Counted from the first letter of the stretch, positions 26,215 through 35,279 are shown. The stretch is DNA of 64,000 nucleotides from Neolewinella lacunae (GCF_014349155.1 NZ_JACSIT010000040.1:62001-126000); one strand, 5' to 3'. The notes: generated by a model not told the origin, from the sequence alone. Program-made: numbers and translations.

Positions 26215-28260
26215 CTAATCCAGCAAGCGCCAGGTAACGCCGAAACGAATGGCCGCATCGGGGTAAGGGTGGTCCGCAACCAGGTACAGCAGGCGCTCAG
26301 CATCCCAGGTGGTGTTGAGCTGGTTGTACTTGATGAAAAAGCGGAAGCGCGTCACCCGCATGCTGAAGAAAGGGTCGATTTGGTACTGAAAGCCCGTCGA
26401 TTGCCCTTCCTGCAACTGAAATTGCTGGACCACGGGGTTGTAGTAGTAAGGCCGAAAGCCGGAGGCGTAGCGGAGGTCGAAGCCCACGTTGACGTTGAGG
26501 ACCTTGAACCACTTGCCGGCGTAGTAAAAGCTGTGCTCGCCGTAGAGGCGGGGCAGGCGGAACACGTCCTGGTCAACCTCCTGCAACAAGACGCGGTTGG
26601 CAACGCGCCAGCGGCCGAAGCTGAAGTCGCGTTCTGCCGTCAGTTGCAGCAGGCTGTTGACGTCGCTGGCCTGGGTGGGCACCCCTTCAGCGTTGAAGTA
26701 CACGTAGTTTGTAAGTAGCGTATAGGCCAGGCCCGCGCGGATCCGGACGAGGGGCAGGGTGTAAGCTCCTTCCAGACGGGCCTCCAGCACTTTGCCGAAG
26801 CGGTTGTTCCAGAGCGTCTCTCCGTTGAGGCGGTAGACCTGCTGCACGAGGTCGGGCGCGTAGAGTTGGTTGAGGGCCCGCAGCTCCAGGACCCCACCGA
26901 CGCCGAGGTCGAGCGTGCCCTCTCCTTCGATGCGGTAGTCGCCGACTTGCCCGACGATGTTGAGTTGGCCGGAAATCAGCAGGTTGAGCCGGTCGTTGGG
27001 CCGCAGACCGATTTTCCCGTGGGCCAGGAGGTTGTTTACCGTTGAGTCGCCGTCTTGCAGGATACGGTGGTAGAGGTGGGTCAGGCCCAGCTCTAGGACG
27101 TCGCGCTGGACGCTGGCGCGGTTGCCCGACTGTCCCCGGCGGAAAGTGGAAATGGAAAAGTCGTTCTCCAGCACCCGGTGGCTAATCTGGTTACGGACGC
27201 CCCGGGGATCGATGAGCAGGGCGGGAAAGCGGCGGTAAAAATTGGCGGTATCCTGTTCCGTTGCTTCGGAGGTGACCCGGTAGCGGCTGGCGTCGTACCG
27301 CAGGCGGTGGCGGAGGGTGAAGGCCCGCCGCTCCAGTCCGCTGAGGCTGTCCCGTTGGCCGCCGAACTGCAGGTACTGGGTAGCCATCAGTTCGCGGTTG
27401 CTGTGGCGCAGGCGGGTGTTTTCGAGGTAGGGCGTCAGGTTGCGGATGTTATCGACCTCCCCGCCATTACCGATGTTGGCAAAAGACTCGGCGACGATGC
27501 CGCCGTTCTGGAGTTGCTCGTAGGTGTTGGCCGTAAAACTGAAAAAGCCACTGTAGCGGCTGCCGGATGGCCGTACGCTCAGGCCGGTGCCGACGTGGGT
27601 GTTGCGCAGGTTTTGGCCGGGGTACTGGTCTTGGGTACCCTGCTGGGAGATGCGGGTATAATCGAGGATGAGGTTGACGCCGTCGGCAAAATTGCGGCTG
27701 AATTTGGCTTTCACCCAGTAATCTTCCTGCTCGCTTTCCCGTACGTAGCCCAGGTAGGTGAAGGGATGCTCCAGGCGGTAGTAGTCCAGGTTTTCGCCGT
27801 TGAGGGTGTAAAGGTCAAACTGCCGCAGGCCGATGGCCGTCCCCCGCCGGGTGATGGGCGTATAGCGCAGGGGGTAAGCCGCTCCGCCGCGCTGCCCGAT
27901 GGTGGCGTAATCGTAGGCCACTTTCCGGTCGGGCTCGTACAACTGGAAGCCATCGAGCAGGGAATCCCGCCAGTTTTTTTCCACGTTGGGGTTATCGACC
28001 TGGTAGAGAAAGATGCCGAAGGTGTCCAGAATTTCCTCGCGCTGCTCCTGGGCGCGGGCGCGGCGGTTCTCGTTGGGGTCAAAATTCGGGTCGCCCTCCC
28101 GCGGGGTGAGGGGCGTGGAGGGATCAAGTACCTGGGCATTCAGGCCAGTACCAAACGGCAGGGCCAACAGCAGGCAGGCCAGTCGCCACCAGCGGAGGCG
28201 GGGCGCCACCGAAAGCGAAGGAAAGAGGGGGCCACCGGAAGAATGCTTGCTACTGCTCAT
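26215..28260 (-). CDS. Outer-membrane porin (Porin_10-like)
   Basis: A 681-residue protein. After a Ser/basic N-terminus comes a signal segment (WWRLACLLLALPFGTGLNAQ). The N-terminal mature part includes an acidic, Arg-rich stretch (NENRRARAQEQREEILDTFGIFLYQ) and the rest is a large alternating-pattern beta barrel ending in RFGVTWRLLD. The layout matches the putative porin family PF14121 of Bacteroidota. ATG at 28260 is preferred over TTG at 28269. Substrate unknown; it may be a non-specific channel. It is flanked by REP-like elements on both sides. Confidence 0.82.
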   Translation of the reverse strand: MSSSKHSSGGPLFPSLSVAPRLRWWRLACLLLALPFGTGLNAQVLDPSTPLTPREGDPNFDPNENRRARAQEQREEILDTFGIFLYQVDNPNVEKNWRDSLLDGFQLYEPDRKVAYDYATIGQRGGAAYPLRYTPITRRGTAIGLRQFDLYTLNGENLDYYRLEHPFTYLGYVRESEQEDYWVKAKFSRNFADGVNLILDYTRISQQGTQDQYPGQNLRNTHVGTGLSVRPSGSRYSGFFSFTANTYEQLQNGGIVAESFANIGNGGEVDNIRNLTPYLENTRLRHSNRELMATQYLQFGGQRDSLSGLERRAFTLRHRLRYDASRYRVTSEATEQDTANFYRRFPALLIDPRGVRNQISHRVLENDFSISTFRRGQSGNRASVQRDVLELGLTHLYHRILQDGDSTVNNLLAHGKIGLRPNDRLNLLISGQLNIVGQVGDYRIEGEGTLDLGVGGVLELRALNQLYAPDLVQQVYRLNGETLWNNRFGKVLEARLEGAYTLPLVRIRAGLAYTLLTNYVYFNAEGVPTQASDVNSLLQLTAERDFSFGRWRVANRVLLQEVDQDVFRLPRLYGEHSFYYAGKWFKVLNVNVGFDLRYASGFRPYYYNPVVQQFQLQEGQSTGFQYQIDPFFSMRVTRFRFFIKYNQLNTTWDAERLLYLVADHPYPDAAIRFGVTWRLLD

Positions 28261-28339
28261 GCTCCGCAAAGAAACGACGAAAGCGAGGAACGTGGCCCCG
28301 GGCCGACGGGATTAGGAGAAGTTTAAGGGCTGGGTGGGC

Positions 28340-28421
28340 GAGCAAAGCCTCCTTCCTCCCCTGCTCCCTCAACTTTCTCCCCCCTTCGGGGGGTCGGGGG
28401 GGAGCACCTGCGACCGCGCCC
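28340..28421 (-). repeat. REP-like element, full length
   Basis: Minus-oriented: box A at 28404-28421 (GGGCGCGGTCGCAGGTGC on the minus strand), CCCCCCTTCGGGGGG-type hairpin at 28379-28393, then the GGAGC tail. It lies in the divergent region between porin and purU. Confidence 0.85.
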
Positions 28422-28524
28422 TGTGGGAATTACTGCACGCAAAAAAGCACTGCGTCTTGCCCGCAATGCACCGCCACTCCGGAAGCAGTACCTATCTTCG
28501 CCCAGCTAAATCAACCCCTACGCC

Positions 28525-29382
28525 GTGTCCAACAGCGCTATTTTGCTTATTCATTGTCCGGATCAACCCGGGCTCGTGGCCCTGGTCACCGAGTTCGTCC
28601 ACAAAAACCGGGGCAATATCCTGAACCTGGACCAACACGTAGACCGCGACCTGAACCACTTTTTCATGCGCATTGAGTGGGACCTGGCCGGCTTCATCAT
28701 CCCCCGGGAGAAGATCAATGATTACTTTGCCACCCTCATCGGCAATGCCCACGGCATGAAGTGGCAGTTGAAGTTTACCGAGCACAAACCCCGGATGGTG
28801 CTCTTCGTCAGCAAGGCCAGCCACTGCCTCTACGACATTTTGCAGCGCTACGGCACCGAGGAATTTAACTGCGACATCCCGGCCATCGTAAGCAACCACG
28901 AGCACCTGCGCTACATCGCCGAACGCTTTGACATCCCCTTCCACTACCTGCCCATCACCGCCGTCAATAAAGCGGAGCAGGAAGCCAGAACCATCGCGCT
29001 ACTGGAAGAGCTGGAGGCAGATTTTATTGTCCTGGCCCGCTACATGCAAATCCTCTCCGACGATTTCTGCCAGCACTTCCAGCACCGCATCATCAACATT
29101 CACCACTCTTTCCTCCCCGCTTTCAAGGGCGCCCGCCCCTACCACAGCGCCTTCGAGCGCGGCGTGAAACTGATCGGGGCTACGAGCCACTACGTTACGG
29201 CCGATCTCGACGAGGGGCCCATCATCGCCCAGGACGTTGAGCGGGTCAGCCACCGCGACGGCACCGAAGACCTCCAGCGCATTGGCAAGGACGTCGAAAA
29301 ACGCGTCCTCAGCCGGGCCATTTATCTCCAACTCCAACACCTCATCCTGCCCTTCGGCAACCGGACGATCATCTTCCACTAA
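28525..29382 (+). CDS. purU: Formyltetrahydrofolate deformylase
   Basis: A 285-residue enzyme releasing formate from 10-formyl-THF, which balances one-carbon pools and supplies formate for PurT-type purine synthesis. An N-terminal ACT domain (ILLIHCPDQPGLVALVTEFV) precedes a formyltransferase domain with the catalytic NIHHSFLPAFKGARPY and DLDEGPIIAQDVERV motifs. The start is GTG at 28525, giving MSNSAILLIHC; no suitable ATG exists. lolD begins 4 nt after its stop, so the two are an operon. Confidence 0.95.
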   Translation: MSNSAILLIHCPDQPGLVALVTEFVHKNRGNILNLDQHVDRDLNHFFMRIEWDLAGFIIPREKINDYFATLIGNAHGMKWQLKFTEHKPRMVLFVSKASHCLYDILQRYGTEEFNCDIPAIVSNHEHLRYIAERFDIPFHYLPITAVNKAEQEARTIALLEELEADFIVLARYMQILSDDFCQHFQHRIINIHHSFLPAFKGARPYHSAFERGVKLIGATSHYVTADLDEGPIIAQDVERVSHRDGTEDLQRIGKDVEKRVLSRAIYLQLQHLILPFGNRTIIFH

Positions 29383-29385
29383 GCC

Positions 29386-30033
29386 ATGTTAAAAGCCACC
29401 AACATCACCAAGAGCTACGGCTCGCTGCAAGTGCTCAAGGGCGTAGACCTCCAGGTCGGCAAGGGCGAAATCGTCAGCATCGTCGGTAAATCCGGCGCGG
29501 GCAAAAGCACCCTGCTCCACATCCTGGGGACCCTCGACCGGCCCGACGGTGGCCAGCTGCTGGTGGATGGCCAAGACGTCTTCAAGCTGCGCGAAAAGCA
29601 ACTCGCCGCCTTCCGTAACCAGCACATCGGCTTCGTTTTTCAGTTTCATCATCTGCTGCCCGAGTTCACGGCCCTGGAAAACGTCTGCATCCCCGGCTAC
29701 ATCCATAAGAGCGACGTAGTCACCACCCAACAACGGGCCAAGGAATTGCTGGACTACCTTGGCCTCCAAAGCAGGATGGACCACAAGCCCTCCCAACTCA
29801 GCGGCGGCGAACAGCAGCGCGTAGCCGTCGCCCGCGCCCTCGTCAATTCTCCCGCCATCGTCTTTGCCGACGAGCCCACCGGCAACCTCGATTCCACCAA
29901 CTCCCAGGAACTGCACAAACTGCTGTTTCAACTGCGCGACGACTTCGGGCAGTCCTTCATCATCGTCACCCACAACGAAGAACTGGCCAAATTGAGTGAC
30001 CGGCGCCTGGAAATGGTGGATGGGGTGCTTTAG
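29386..30033 (+). CDS. lolD: LolD-type ABC transporter ATP-binding protein
   Basis: A 215-residue ATPase with Walker A (GKSGAGKST), Q-loop ([12 protein letters not shown], typical of LolD/MacB), signature LSGGEQQR, Walker B ([13 protein letters not shown]) and H-loop (IVTHNEEL). LolD powers release of lipoproteins from the inner membrane with the LolC/E permeases. The likely permease partner is not next to it; a LolC/E-like gene is at 52658. It follows purU after 3 nt. Its 3' end abuts two microsatellites. Confidence 0.88.
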   Translation: MLKATNITKSYGSLQVLKGVDLQVGKGEIVSIVGKSGAGKSTLLHILGTLDRPDGGQLLVDGQDVFKLREKQLAAFRNQHIGFVFQFHHLLPEFTALENVCIPGYIHKSDVVTTQQRAKELLDYLGLQSRMDHKPSQLSGGEQQRVAVARALVNSPAIVFADEPTGNLDSTNSQELHKLLFQLRDDFGQSFIIVTHNEELAKLSDRRLEMVDGVL

Positions 30034-30205
30034 TAGTTCAGTAGTATAGTAGTTCAGTAGTTTAGTAGTTCTGTAGTTTAGTAGTTCTGTAGTTTACCGG
30101 TAACGAGTGAACTATGAACTATAAACTATGAACTATGAACTATGAACTATGAACTATGAACTATGAACTATGAACTATGAACTATGAACTATGAACTATG
30201 AACTA
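30034..30205. repeat. Two short-unit microsatellites in opposite sense
   Basis: First, eight 8-nt units of TAGTTCAG/TAGTTTAG/TAGTTCTG at 30034-30096. Then a 7-nt array ACTATGA at 30111-30205, 13.6 copies with one variant unit (ACTATAA). AGTTC in the first is complementary to GAACT in the second, so RNA across the region could fold back. It fills the gap between the convergent lolD and histidine kinase genes, starting right after the lolD stop. Confidence 0.92.
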
Positions 30206-30206
30206 A

Positions 30207-32147
30207 TCACCTCCGGGGCAGCACGTCAGAGACGGGGATGCGGACGGTAACACGGGTGCCGGTGGCCTCTCCGTTTTCGTCGTGGAGGTCTTCGATCAGG
30301 ACGCGGTTTTCGGGGTCGTTGGTGAGCAACTCCAGGCGGGAACGGGTAATGTCGGTGCCGCGGGATTGGTGGTAGGGCCGGGTATTGTCTGAACGTTGCA
30401 TTTCGCGGACGCGGGTGCGGCCGATGCCGTCGTCGGTCACGGTAGCCTTGATGTTGTCGTCGTCATCGTCAATGGCTTCAAAGCGAACGCTGATGTGGCC
30501 CTTGGGGCGGGTGCGCAGGCCGTGTTCGATGGCGTTTTCGACGTAGGGTTGGAGGATCATGGTGGGGACGCCCAGGACGTCCTCCTCCAGGTCACCGACC
30601 AGTTCTACCTCATAGCTGAGTTGCCCGCCGAAGCGGAGGTGGCAGTTGATGTCGAGATAGTCTTTGAGAAAGCTCACTTCATCCTCCAGCGTGATGTATT
30701 CGCGGTTGGTGTATTCCAGGCTGCGGCGCATCAGCATGGCAAACTTGGCCAGGTAGCGGGAGGCGGTGCTGGCGTCGTTGGTGGTGATGAACGACTGGAT
30801 GCTGTTGAGCGCGTTGTACAAAAAGTGGGGGTTCATCTGGGCCCGCAACGCCCGCAGTTGGAGTTGGCTGGCGCGGAGTTGGAGGCTTTCCCGTTCTTTT
30901 TCCCGGATCTCCGCCTCAAACTGGGCGGCAAATTCTTCCTGTCGTTTGGCGTCCTGCAGCTCGTGGTAGCGATCGAGGTAGACGTTGTAGCGCATCTGGA
31001 GGTCGTAGGCCCGGGGGTAATCCCCCGATTCGGCGTAGCAGGTAGCCAGCATTTGGGATATTTCCACGATCTGCCCCATTACGGAGAGGCCAGCGTCTTC
31101 GGCGTGGGGATCGAGGGAATCGAAGGTCTGCTGCAACTTATTGATGGCGGCGGGCAGGTCTCCGTCGGCGTACTGCAACTGGGCCCGGGCAATTTCTACG
31201 GCCACGAGCTGCTGTCGGGGCGGCTCCTCCTCGGCCAAAAAGAGCTGCTCCGCCTGGTCGAGCAACTGCGTGATGACCTCCGAAGGTTCCCCCGTTTCGT
31301 AGTAGCACAGGCCGAGGTTGACGTAAGCCGAAGCCAGGGCGCGACGGCTGCCGTTGGCATTGGAATTGATGATGGACTGAAAACCCGCGATGGCTTCTTC
31401 GTGCGCGCCTTTTCCGAGGAGAACTTCGCCCAGCGCCAGTTGGTGCCAGGGCAGACGGGCGTAGAGCCCCTTCTCCTCGCAGCGGGCGATGGCCCGCTTA
31501 AAGGCGGATGCGGCCTTGTCTTCGCTGTCGGGCCGCGTCAGCAGGGTACCCAGGCCGTAGTGGACCAGCGTGTAGAAATAATGGTCTTTCAACACCAGCT
31601 CAAAACTGCCGCCGGAGAGGAGGCGGTCGGCCTCCAGGAAGGTAGGGATGGCCTTGGCGTAGCTGAAGGAGTGAATGTAGAGGTATCCGTGGCGGCACAG
31701 AGCGCGGGCGCGCAGTCGGTCGGAGGGAAAAGACCCCAGAAAGCGTTCGGCCAGCTCGAAATAATCGCGGGCGGGCTCCAGTTGCCCGAGGTTGATGAGG
31801 ATGCCCACGTAATCCAGGTACACTTCGATCTTGTCGGCAATGTCCCCTTCCCGGTCGACGGACTTTACCGCCTCCTGCATGGCCACCAGCGCCAGCCGAT
31901 CGGCGTAAACCTGGTTCTCGAGGTTGCCGAGGTGCTGGTAGTAGAGGAAGCCCACGCTCTGGTCGGGGGTGGCTTCGTAAGCGTCTTTAAGGTCTTGGAG
32001 CAACTCCCGCGCCCGGGTCGGCTGGGTATAGACGTAGTGGCTGATCAGGCGATCGAGGGTACGGATGCGGTCCATCGGCTTGCTGGTGCCGGCTAGTTTT
32101 TTCTCCAGCAGCTTGATGTCCCGCGGAGCGCTTTGTGCATTGAACAT
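30207..32147 (-). CDS. Soluble TPR-containing LytS-type sensor histidine kinase
   Basis: A 646-residue kinase without signal peptide or membrane helix. Residues 1 to about 390 are TPR-like helical repeats (for example ASAYVNLGLCYYETGEP, ISQMLATCYAESGDYPRAYDLQ). A coiled coil (about 400-435, RQEEFAAQFEAEIREKERE) leads to the His_kinase domain: MNPHFLYNALNSIQSF with His about 441, then an HATPase domain (LQPYVENAIEHG N-box, VTDDGIGR). Such kinases pair with LytTR regulators; one lies upstream in the same direction. TAGCTTTG in the 116-nt gap upstream fits a -7 box, so it may have its own promoter. The TPR region is the likely input domain, perhaps for a peptide or protein. Confidence 0.92.
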   Translation of the reverse strand: MFNAQSAPRDIKLLEKKLAGTSKPMDRIRTLDRLISHYVYTQPTRARELLQDLKDAYEATPDQSVGFLYYQHLGNLENQVYADRLALVAMQEAVKSVDREGDIADKIEVYLDYVGILINLGQLEPARDYFELAERFLGSFPSDRLRARALCRHGYLYIHSFSYAKAIPTFLEADRLLSGGSFELVLKDHYFYTLVHYGLGTLLTRPDSEDKAASAFKRAIARCEEKGLYARLPWHQLALGEVLLGKGAHEEAIAGFQSIINSNANGSRRALASAYVNLGLCYYETGEPSEVITQLLDQAEQLFLAEEEPPRQQLVAVEIARAQLQYADGDLPAAINKLQQTFDSLDPHAEDAGLSVMGQIVEISQMLATCYAESGDYPRAYDLQMRYNVYLDRYHELQDAKRQEEFAAQFEAEIREKERESLQLRASQLQLRALRAQMNPHFLYNALNSIQSFITTNDASTASRYLAKFAMLMRRSLEYTNREYITLEDEVSFLKDYLDINCHLRFGGQLSYEVELVGDLEEDVLGVPTMILQPYVENAIEHGLRTRPKGHISVRFEAIDDDDDNIKATVTDDGIGRTRVREMQRSDNTRPYHQSRGTDITRSRLELLTNDPENRVLIEDLHDENGEATGTRVTVRIPVSDVLPRR

Positions 32148-32263
32148 GGGTAGGTGAAATCGGTGGCGCTCCGGGGCGGATTTCCCAGGCAGCGCGGAGG
32201 TGGGGGAATACGGGGCAAGCCCAGCGGTTGGTCCGCAAAGCTACTCCATCCCACGCCAAAAGT

Positions 32264-32413
32264 TTACTGGGGGATGATCCCGCCGCACACCCGGCGCAAC
32301 CAGCTGCCGCGGCGTTTACCGCCGGTCACCTGGTCCATACTCTTGCGGTCCAAAATTTTGTCTTTTTGGTCCCGCTTCAGTTCCTCGATAGTTTTTTTCC
32401 CGTTTTGAGACAT
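32264..32413 (-). CDS. Double-glycine-leader micropeptide (putative secreted signal or RiPP precursor)
   Basis: A 49-residue ORF from ATG at 32413, preceded by AAGGAACTC; an in-frame GTG at 32455 would add 14 residues. The N-terminal 32 residues are charged and helical and end in ILDRKSMDQVTGG, the pattern of double-glycine leaders cut by C39 peptidase exporters and of Bacteroidota natural-product precursors. The predicted core of 17 residues is cationic, KRRGSWLRRVCGGIIPQ, with one Cys, one Trp and a second GG. It lies between a LytTR response regulator (70 nt after it) and a TPR histidine kinase (116 nt before it), all on one strand. No C39/ABC exporter or modifying enzyme is in the window. 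Identity is inferred from motif and context; it could also be a small cytosolic protein. Confidence 0.62.
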   Translation of the reverse strand: MSQNGKKTIEELKRDQKDKILDRKSMDQVTGGKRRGSWLRRVCGGIIPQ

Positions 32414-32525
32414 AGAGAGTTCCTTGAAAGTTTCACGTTCTGATGATTCAACCACTGTGTAGACTGGGCACGCCGTTCTGCCAGGAACGAATACCGCTCC
32501 AAAAATAGGTATAATCTCTGGGATA

Positions 32526-33290
32526 TTAAAGTACTTCCTGCAATATCCTGAGTTGAGTCATGAAGGCGGGGCGGCGCCGACGGCTCACTTCGATGTGGAT
32601 ACCGTCGTCCATGATGAGGTAGCCACCGTCTCCCTTTACAAATTTTTTCATGTAGTTCATGTTGATCACGTGCCGTTTATGTACCCGGTAGAAGTTAAAC
32701 GGGGCCAACATGTCTTCGTAGGCTTTGATGGTTTTGGAGGCCGTAATTTTGTTGCCCCCGACCAGATAAATGTGGGTATAATTGTCTTCGGCTTCGAAGC
32801 GGACAATGTCGCGGATCTTCACAAAGTGGATCCCATCGAGGGCGGCGATGGAGAGTTTATCGAAGGCATTGGGGTGGCTGGCGTACTGCTGCATCACCTG
32901 CAGGCGCTCCTGGGTGCGGCCCTGCTTGCGCGGGCGCACGCGGGCCACCGCCTCAATGAGTTGCACGTGGTCGATGGGCTTGAGGATGTACCCGATGCTG
33001 GAATACTCGCAGGCCTTGATGGCAAACTGGTCCCAGGCCGTCACGAAGATGATGTCGAAATCAATGCTGGTGAGGCGGTTGAGGAGCTGGAAGACCTTAC
33101 CGTCCTGGAGGTTAATGTCCAGAAAGGCCACGTCGGGGTTGATGTCGGGGTCTTCGAGCAGGCGCAGGCCACTTTCCACCCCGTCGGCGTCGCCAATCAC
33201 CTCAATGTCTTCGCAGTGCTCGGCGAGCATGTGCTTGAGGTTAATCAGGCCGTTGCGTTCATCCTCAATTATTACGGCATTCAGTAGCAT
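32526..33290 (-). CDS. LytTR-family response regulator
   Basis: A 254-residue regulator. The receiver domain (about 1-120) has the acidic pair in IIEDERNG, the phospho-acceptor Asp58 in VAFLDINLQDG, and the conserved Thr/Lys in FVTAWDQFAIKA and YILKPID. The LytTR DNA-binding domain (about 145-250) shows VRFEAEDNYTHIYL, SKTIKAYEDML and FYRVHKRHVINMNYM. It is first in a minus-strand cluster with a double-glycine micropeptide and a LytS-type kinase, and probably receives phosphate from that kinase. Its targets are unknown; autoregulation of the cluster would fit known LytTR systems. Confidence 0.94.
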   Translation of the reverse strand: MLLNAVIIEDERNGLINLKHMLAEHCEDIEVIGDADGVESGLRLLEDPDINPDVAFLDINLQDGKVFQLLNRLTSIDFDIIFVTAWDQFAIKACEYSSIGYILKPIDHVQLIEAVARVRPRKQGRTQERLQVMQQYASHPNAFDKLSIAALDGIHFVKIRDIVRFEAEDNYTHIYLVGGNKITASKTIKAYEDMLAPFNFYRVHKRHVINMNYMKKFVKGDGGYLIMDDGIHIEVSRRRRPAFMTQLRILQEVL

Positions 33291-33378
33291 GGATAGTTTT
33301 TTTTGTGCCGGGCCACAGTCCTCAAAGGGGTGCTGCGGTGCGGTGGTTTGTTTTGGCTGCGCAGTTTTTTTTTACACT

Positions 33379-33445
33379 GGGCGCGTCCGCAGGTGCATCC
33401 CCCCCATCCCCCCGAAGGGGGAAGAAAGACTAAGGAGCAAGGCGC
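33379..33445 (+). repeat. REP-like element, full length
   Basis: Box A GGGCGCGTCCGCAGGTGC (33379-33396), C-run with CCCCCCGAAGGGGG hairpin, then AAGAAAGACTAAGGAGC. It lies in the 341-nt divergent region between the LytTR gene and the ion channel, which holds no other feature I can support. Confidence 0.82.
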
Positions 33446-33631
33446 GAACGGCTGACAAATGTACGATTTTTCATTTTATTCATTGTGCGCCATTGACGGA
33501 ACGCTCCTTCTGCCCGCCAAACGGGAGGGCTAACCCCTGCGCTGAAGCGGCGAGGACGCTTTCGGAAAGGGTTGAACCCCATCCCCGCCCCAGGCTTTGT
33601 ACTTTTACCACCGCCGCAATTTCAGCACCCC

Positions 33632-34468
33632 ATGATCAAGCAAAAGCTCCGCGACCGCATCCACGAGATCATCTTCGAGGCCGATACGCCCGCCGGGAAG
33701 CTTTTCGATGTCGTTCTGCTGGTCCTCATCATCCTGTCCGTCCTCACCGTGATGCTCGAAAGCTCCGAAGATTGGAGCGCGCAGTACGGCCGCGTTTTTT
33801 TCCTGCTGGAGTGGGCCTTCACCTTCCTGTTTACGCTCGAATACCTCCTGCGGCTCTACACCACCCGCAAGCCCCTTTCCTACGCGCTGAGCTTCTACGG
33901 CATCATCGACTTATTGGCCATCCTGCCCTCGTTCCTCAGCTTTTTCTTTGCTGGTACGCAGTACTTTGTGGTCGTACGCGTCATCCGCCTGCTGCGGGTC
34001 TTCCGGATTTTCAAGCTGGGTATTTACCTGAGCGAAGGGGACCAACTGCGCAAAGCCATCATTGCCAGCCGCAATAAGATCACCGTTTTTCTTTTTACCG
34101 TTGCCCTCCTGGTCATCATCATCGGATCCATCATGTACCTCGTGGAAGGGGGCCAAAACGACGGTTTCAGCTCCATCCCCCGCGCAGTCTACTGGGCCAT
34201 CGTCACCCTCACCACGGTGGGCTACGGAGACATCACGCCACAGTCTGACCTGGGGCAGTTCCTTTCCGCCATGGTCATGATCCTGGGCTACGCCATCATT
34301 GCGGTGCCCACCGGGATCGTTACCAGCGAAATGGTGAAGGACGGCCGGAAAAAAGAAGTTTCCACCCAGGTCTGTCGCTTTTGCGCCCGCGAAGGGCACG
34401 ATAAAGACGCGCGGTACTGCAAATACTGCGGTAGCCTGCTGAATGCCGAAAATCCCCCCATCGCATAA
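33632..34468 (+). CDS. Voltage-gated-type potassium channel with C-terminal zinc ribbon
   Basis: A 278-residue six-helix channel, start at MIKQKLRDRIHE. S1-S3 lie in about residues 20-110, S4 is VVVRVIRLLRVFRIFKLG with regularly spaced Arg, and the pore has the K+ selectivity filter TLTTVGYGD after PRAVYWAIV. Pore-lining S6 is FLSAMVMILGYAIIAVPTGIV. The last 40 residues are unusual for the family: CRFCAREGH and YCKYCG form two CxxC knuckles, a zinc ribbon. It would let K+ cross the inner membrane; the zinc ribbon may be a regulatory or assembly module. Single gene. Confidence 0.92.
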   Translation: MIKQKLRDRIHEIIFEADTPAGKLFDVVLLVLIILSVLTVMLESSEDWSAQYGRVFFLLEWAFTFLFTLEYLLRLYTTRKPLSYALSFYGIIDLLAILPSFLSFFFAGTQYFVVVRVIRLLRVFRIFKLGIYLSEGDQLRKAIIASRNKITVFLFTVALLVIIIGSIMYLVEGGQNDGFSSIPRAVYWAIVTLTTVGYGDITPQSDLGQFLSAMVMILGYAIIAVPTGIVTSEMVKDGRKKEVSTQVCRFCAREGHDKDARYCKYCGSLLNAENPPIA

Positions 34469-34625
34469 GGTCTTAACGCTCTTTTAATTGTGTGTTCCTA
34501 AAATTTTAAGAACTGGAGGTGCAACCTTTGGGCATCAGCAATCGCCATTGCTGGTGTAAAACGTGAATACTGCGGGGCAAGCGTTCTCCGCCTTCTTCTC
34601 CTCCATCACCCAAATTTATTTGCAC

Positions 34626-35279
34626 ATGAGACTGCTAACTTTCTTCCTTTGCCTCTTCGCCGCCTCCTTTTTAAGCGCCCAGGCGGAGGCCAGCTTCGAC
34701 GGTCCGGCCCTCGCCTACCGCGCCACCGAATCCACCCAGCCCCTGGCCAAGTACCAGAGCCGCGGCCGCGACCGCACGCTGCTGGGCGACCTCGACCTGA
34801 GCGGCATCTGGGGTGGCCCAACCTATAATTACTCCATGACGGGGGATGACTGGGCGCTCGTCCGCGGCGGCTTTGGCGGACTGGAATTCGGCAACGAGTT
34901 CTTCATCGGCTACGGCGGCTGGAAAGGCCGGGAAGACTTCACTACCGACGACGGTAATGCCAATCGCTACAATTTCCGCCACAGCGGCCTCATCCTTGCC
35001 TACTCTCCCCTCTCCGAGAAACCCATTCACCCCCGCTTCACGGCTATCTTCGGCCCCGGCCGGGTCGAGATAGGAAGCTTCGATGACCGCTTTCTGGTGG
35101 GTCAGGCGATGGCTGGCCTGGAGCTGAACCTCTTCCAGTGGTTCCGCATCGGCCTGGAAGGGGGCTACCGCTTCGCCAGTGGCGTGGACCTTACCATTGT
35201 CGATGTCCCAGTGGTATCGGACAAAGACGTCTCTGGGGCTATTTTCCAGATTGAGGCCCGTTTCGGGTTCAGCAACTAG
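34626..35279 (+). CDS. Secreted protein of unknown function, likely small beta barrel
   Basis: A 217-residue protein starting MRLLTFFLCLFAASFLSAQA, a typical signal peptide with an AQ-type cleavage region. The remainder has alternating hydrophobic strands rich in Gly and aromatic residues (GGFGGLEFGNEFFIGYGGW, IGLEGGYRFASGVD) and ends in IFQIEARFGFSN, a terminal Phe/aromatic strand like that of outer-membrane barrels. It is short for a porin, suggesting an eight-stranded barrel. I do not recognise a named family. It lies 157 nt after the channel gene. Confidence 0.75.
   Translation: MRLLTFFLCLFAASFLSAQAEASFDGPALAYRATESTQPLAKYQSRGRDRTLLGDLDLSGIWGGPTYNYSMTGDDWALVRGGFGGLEFGNEFFIGYGGWKGREDFTTDDGNANRYNFRHSGLILAYSPLSEKPIHPRFTAIFGPGRVEIGSFDDRFLVGQAMAGLELNLFQWFRIGLEGGYRFASGVDLTIVDVPVVSDKDVSGAIFQIEARFGFSN

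Noticed and set aside
33540-33600. tRNA-like GGTTGAACCCC segment
   Set aside because: No acceptor stem, anticodon arm or CCA context can be built around it; no tRNA was found in the window.
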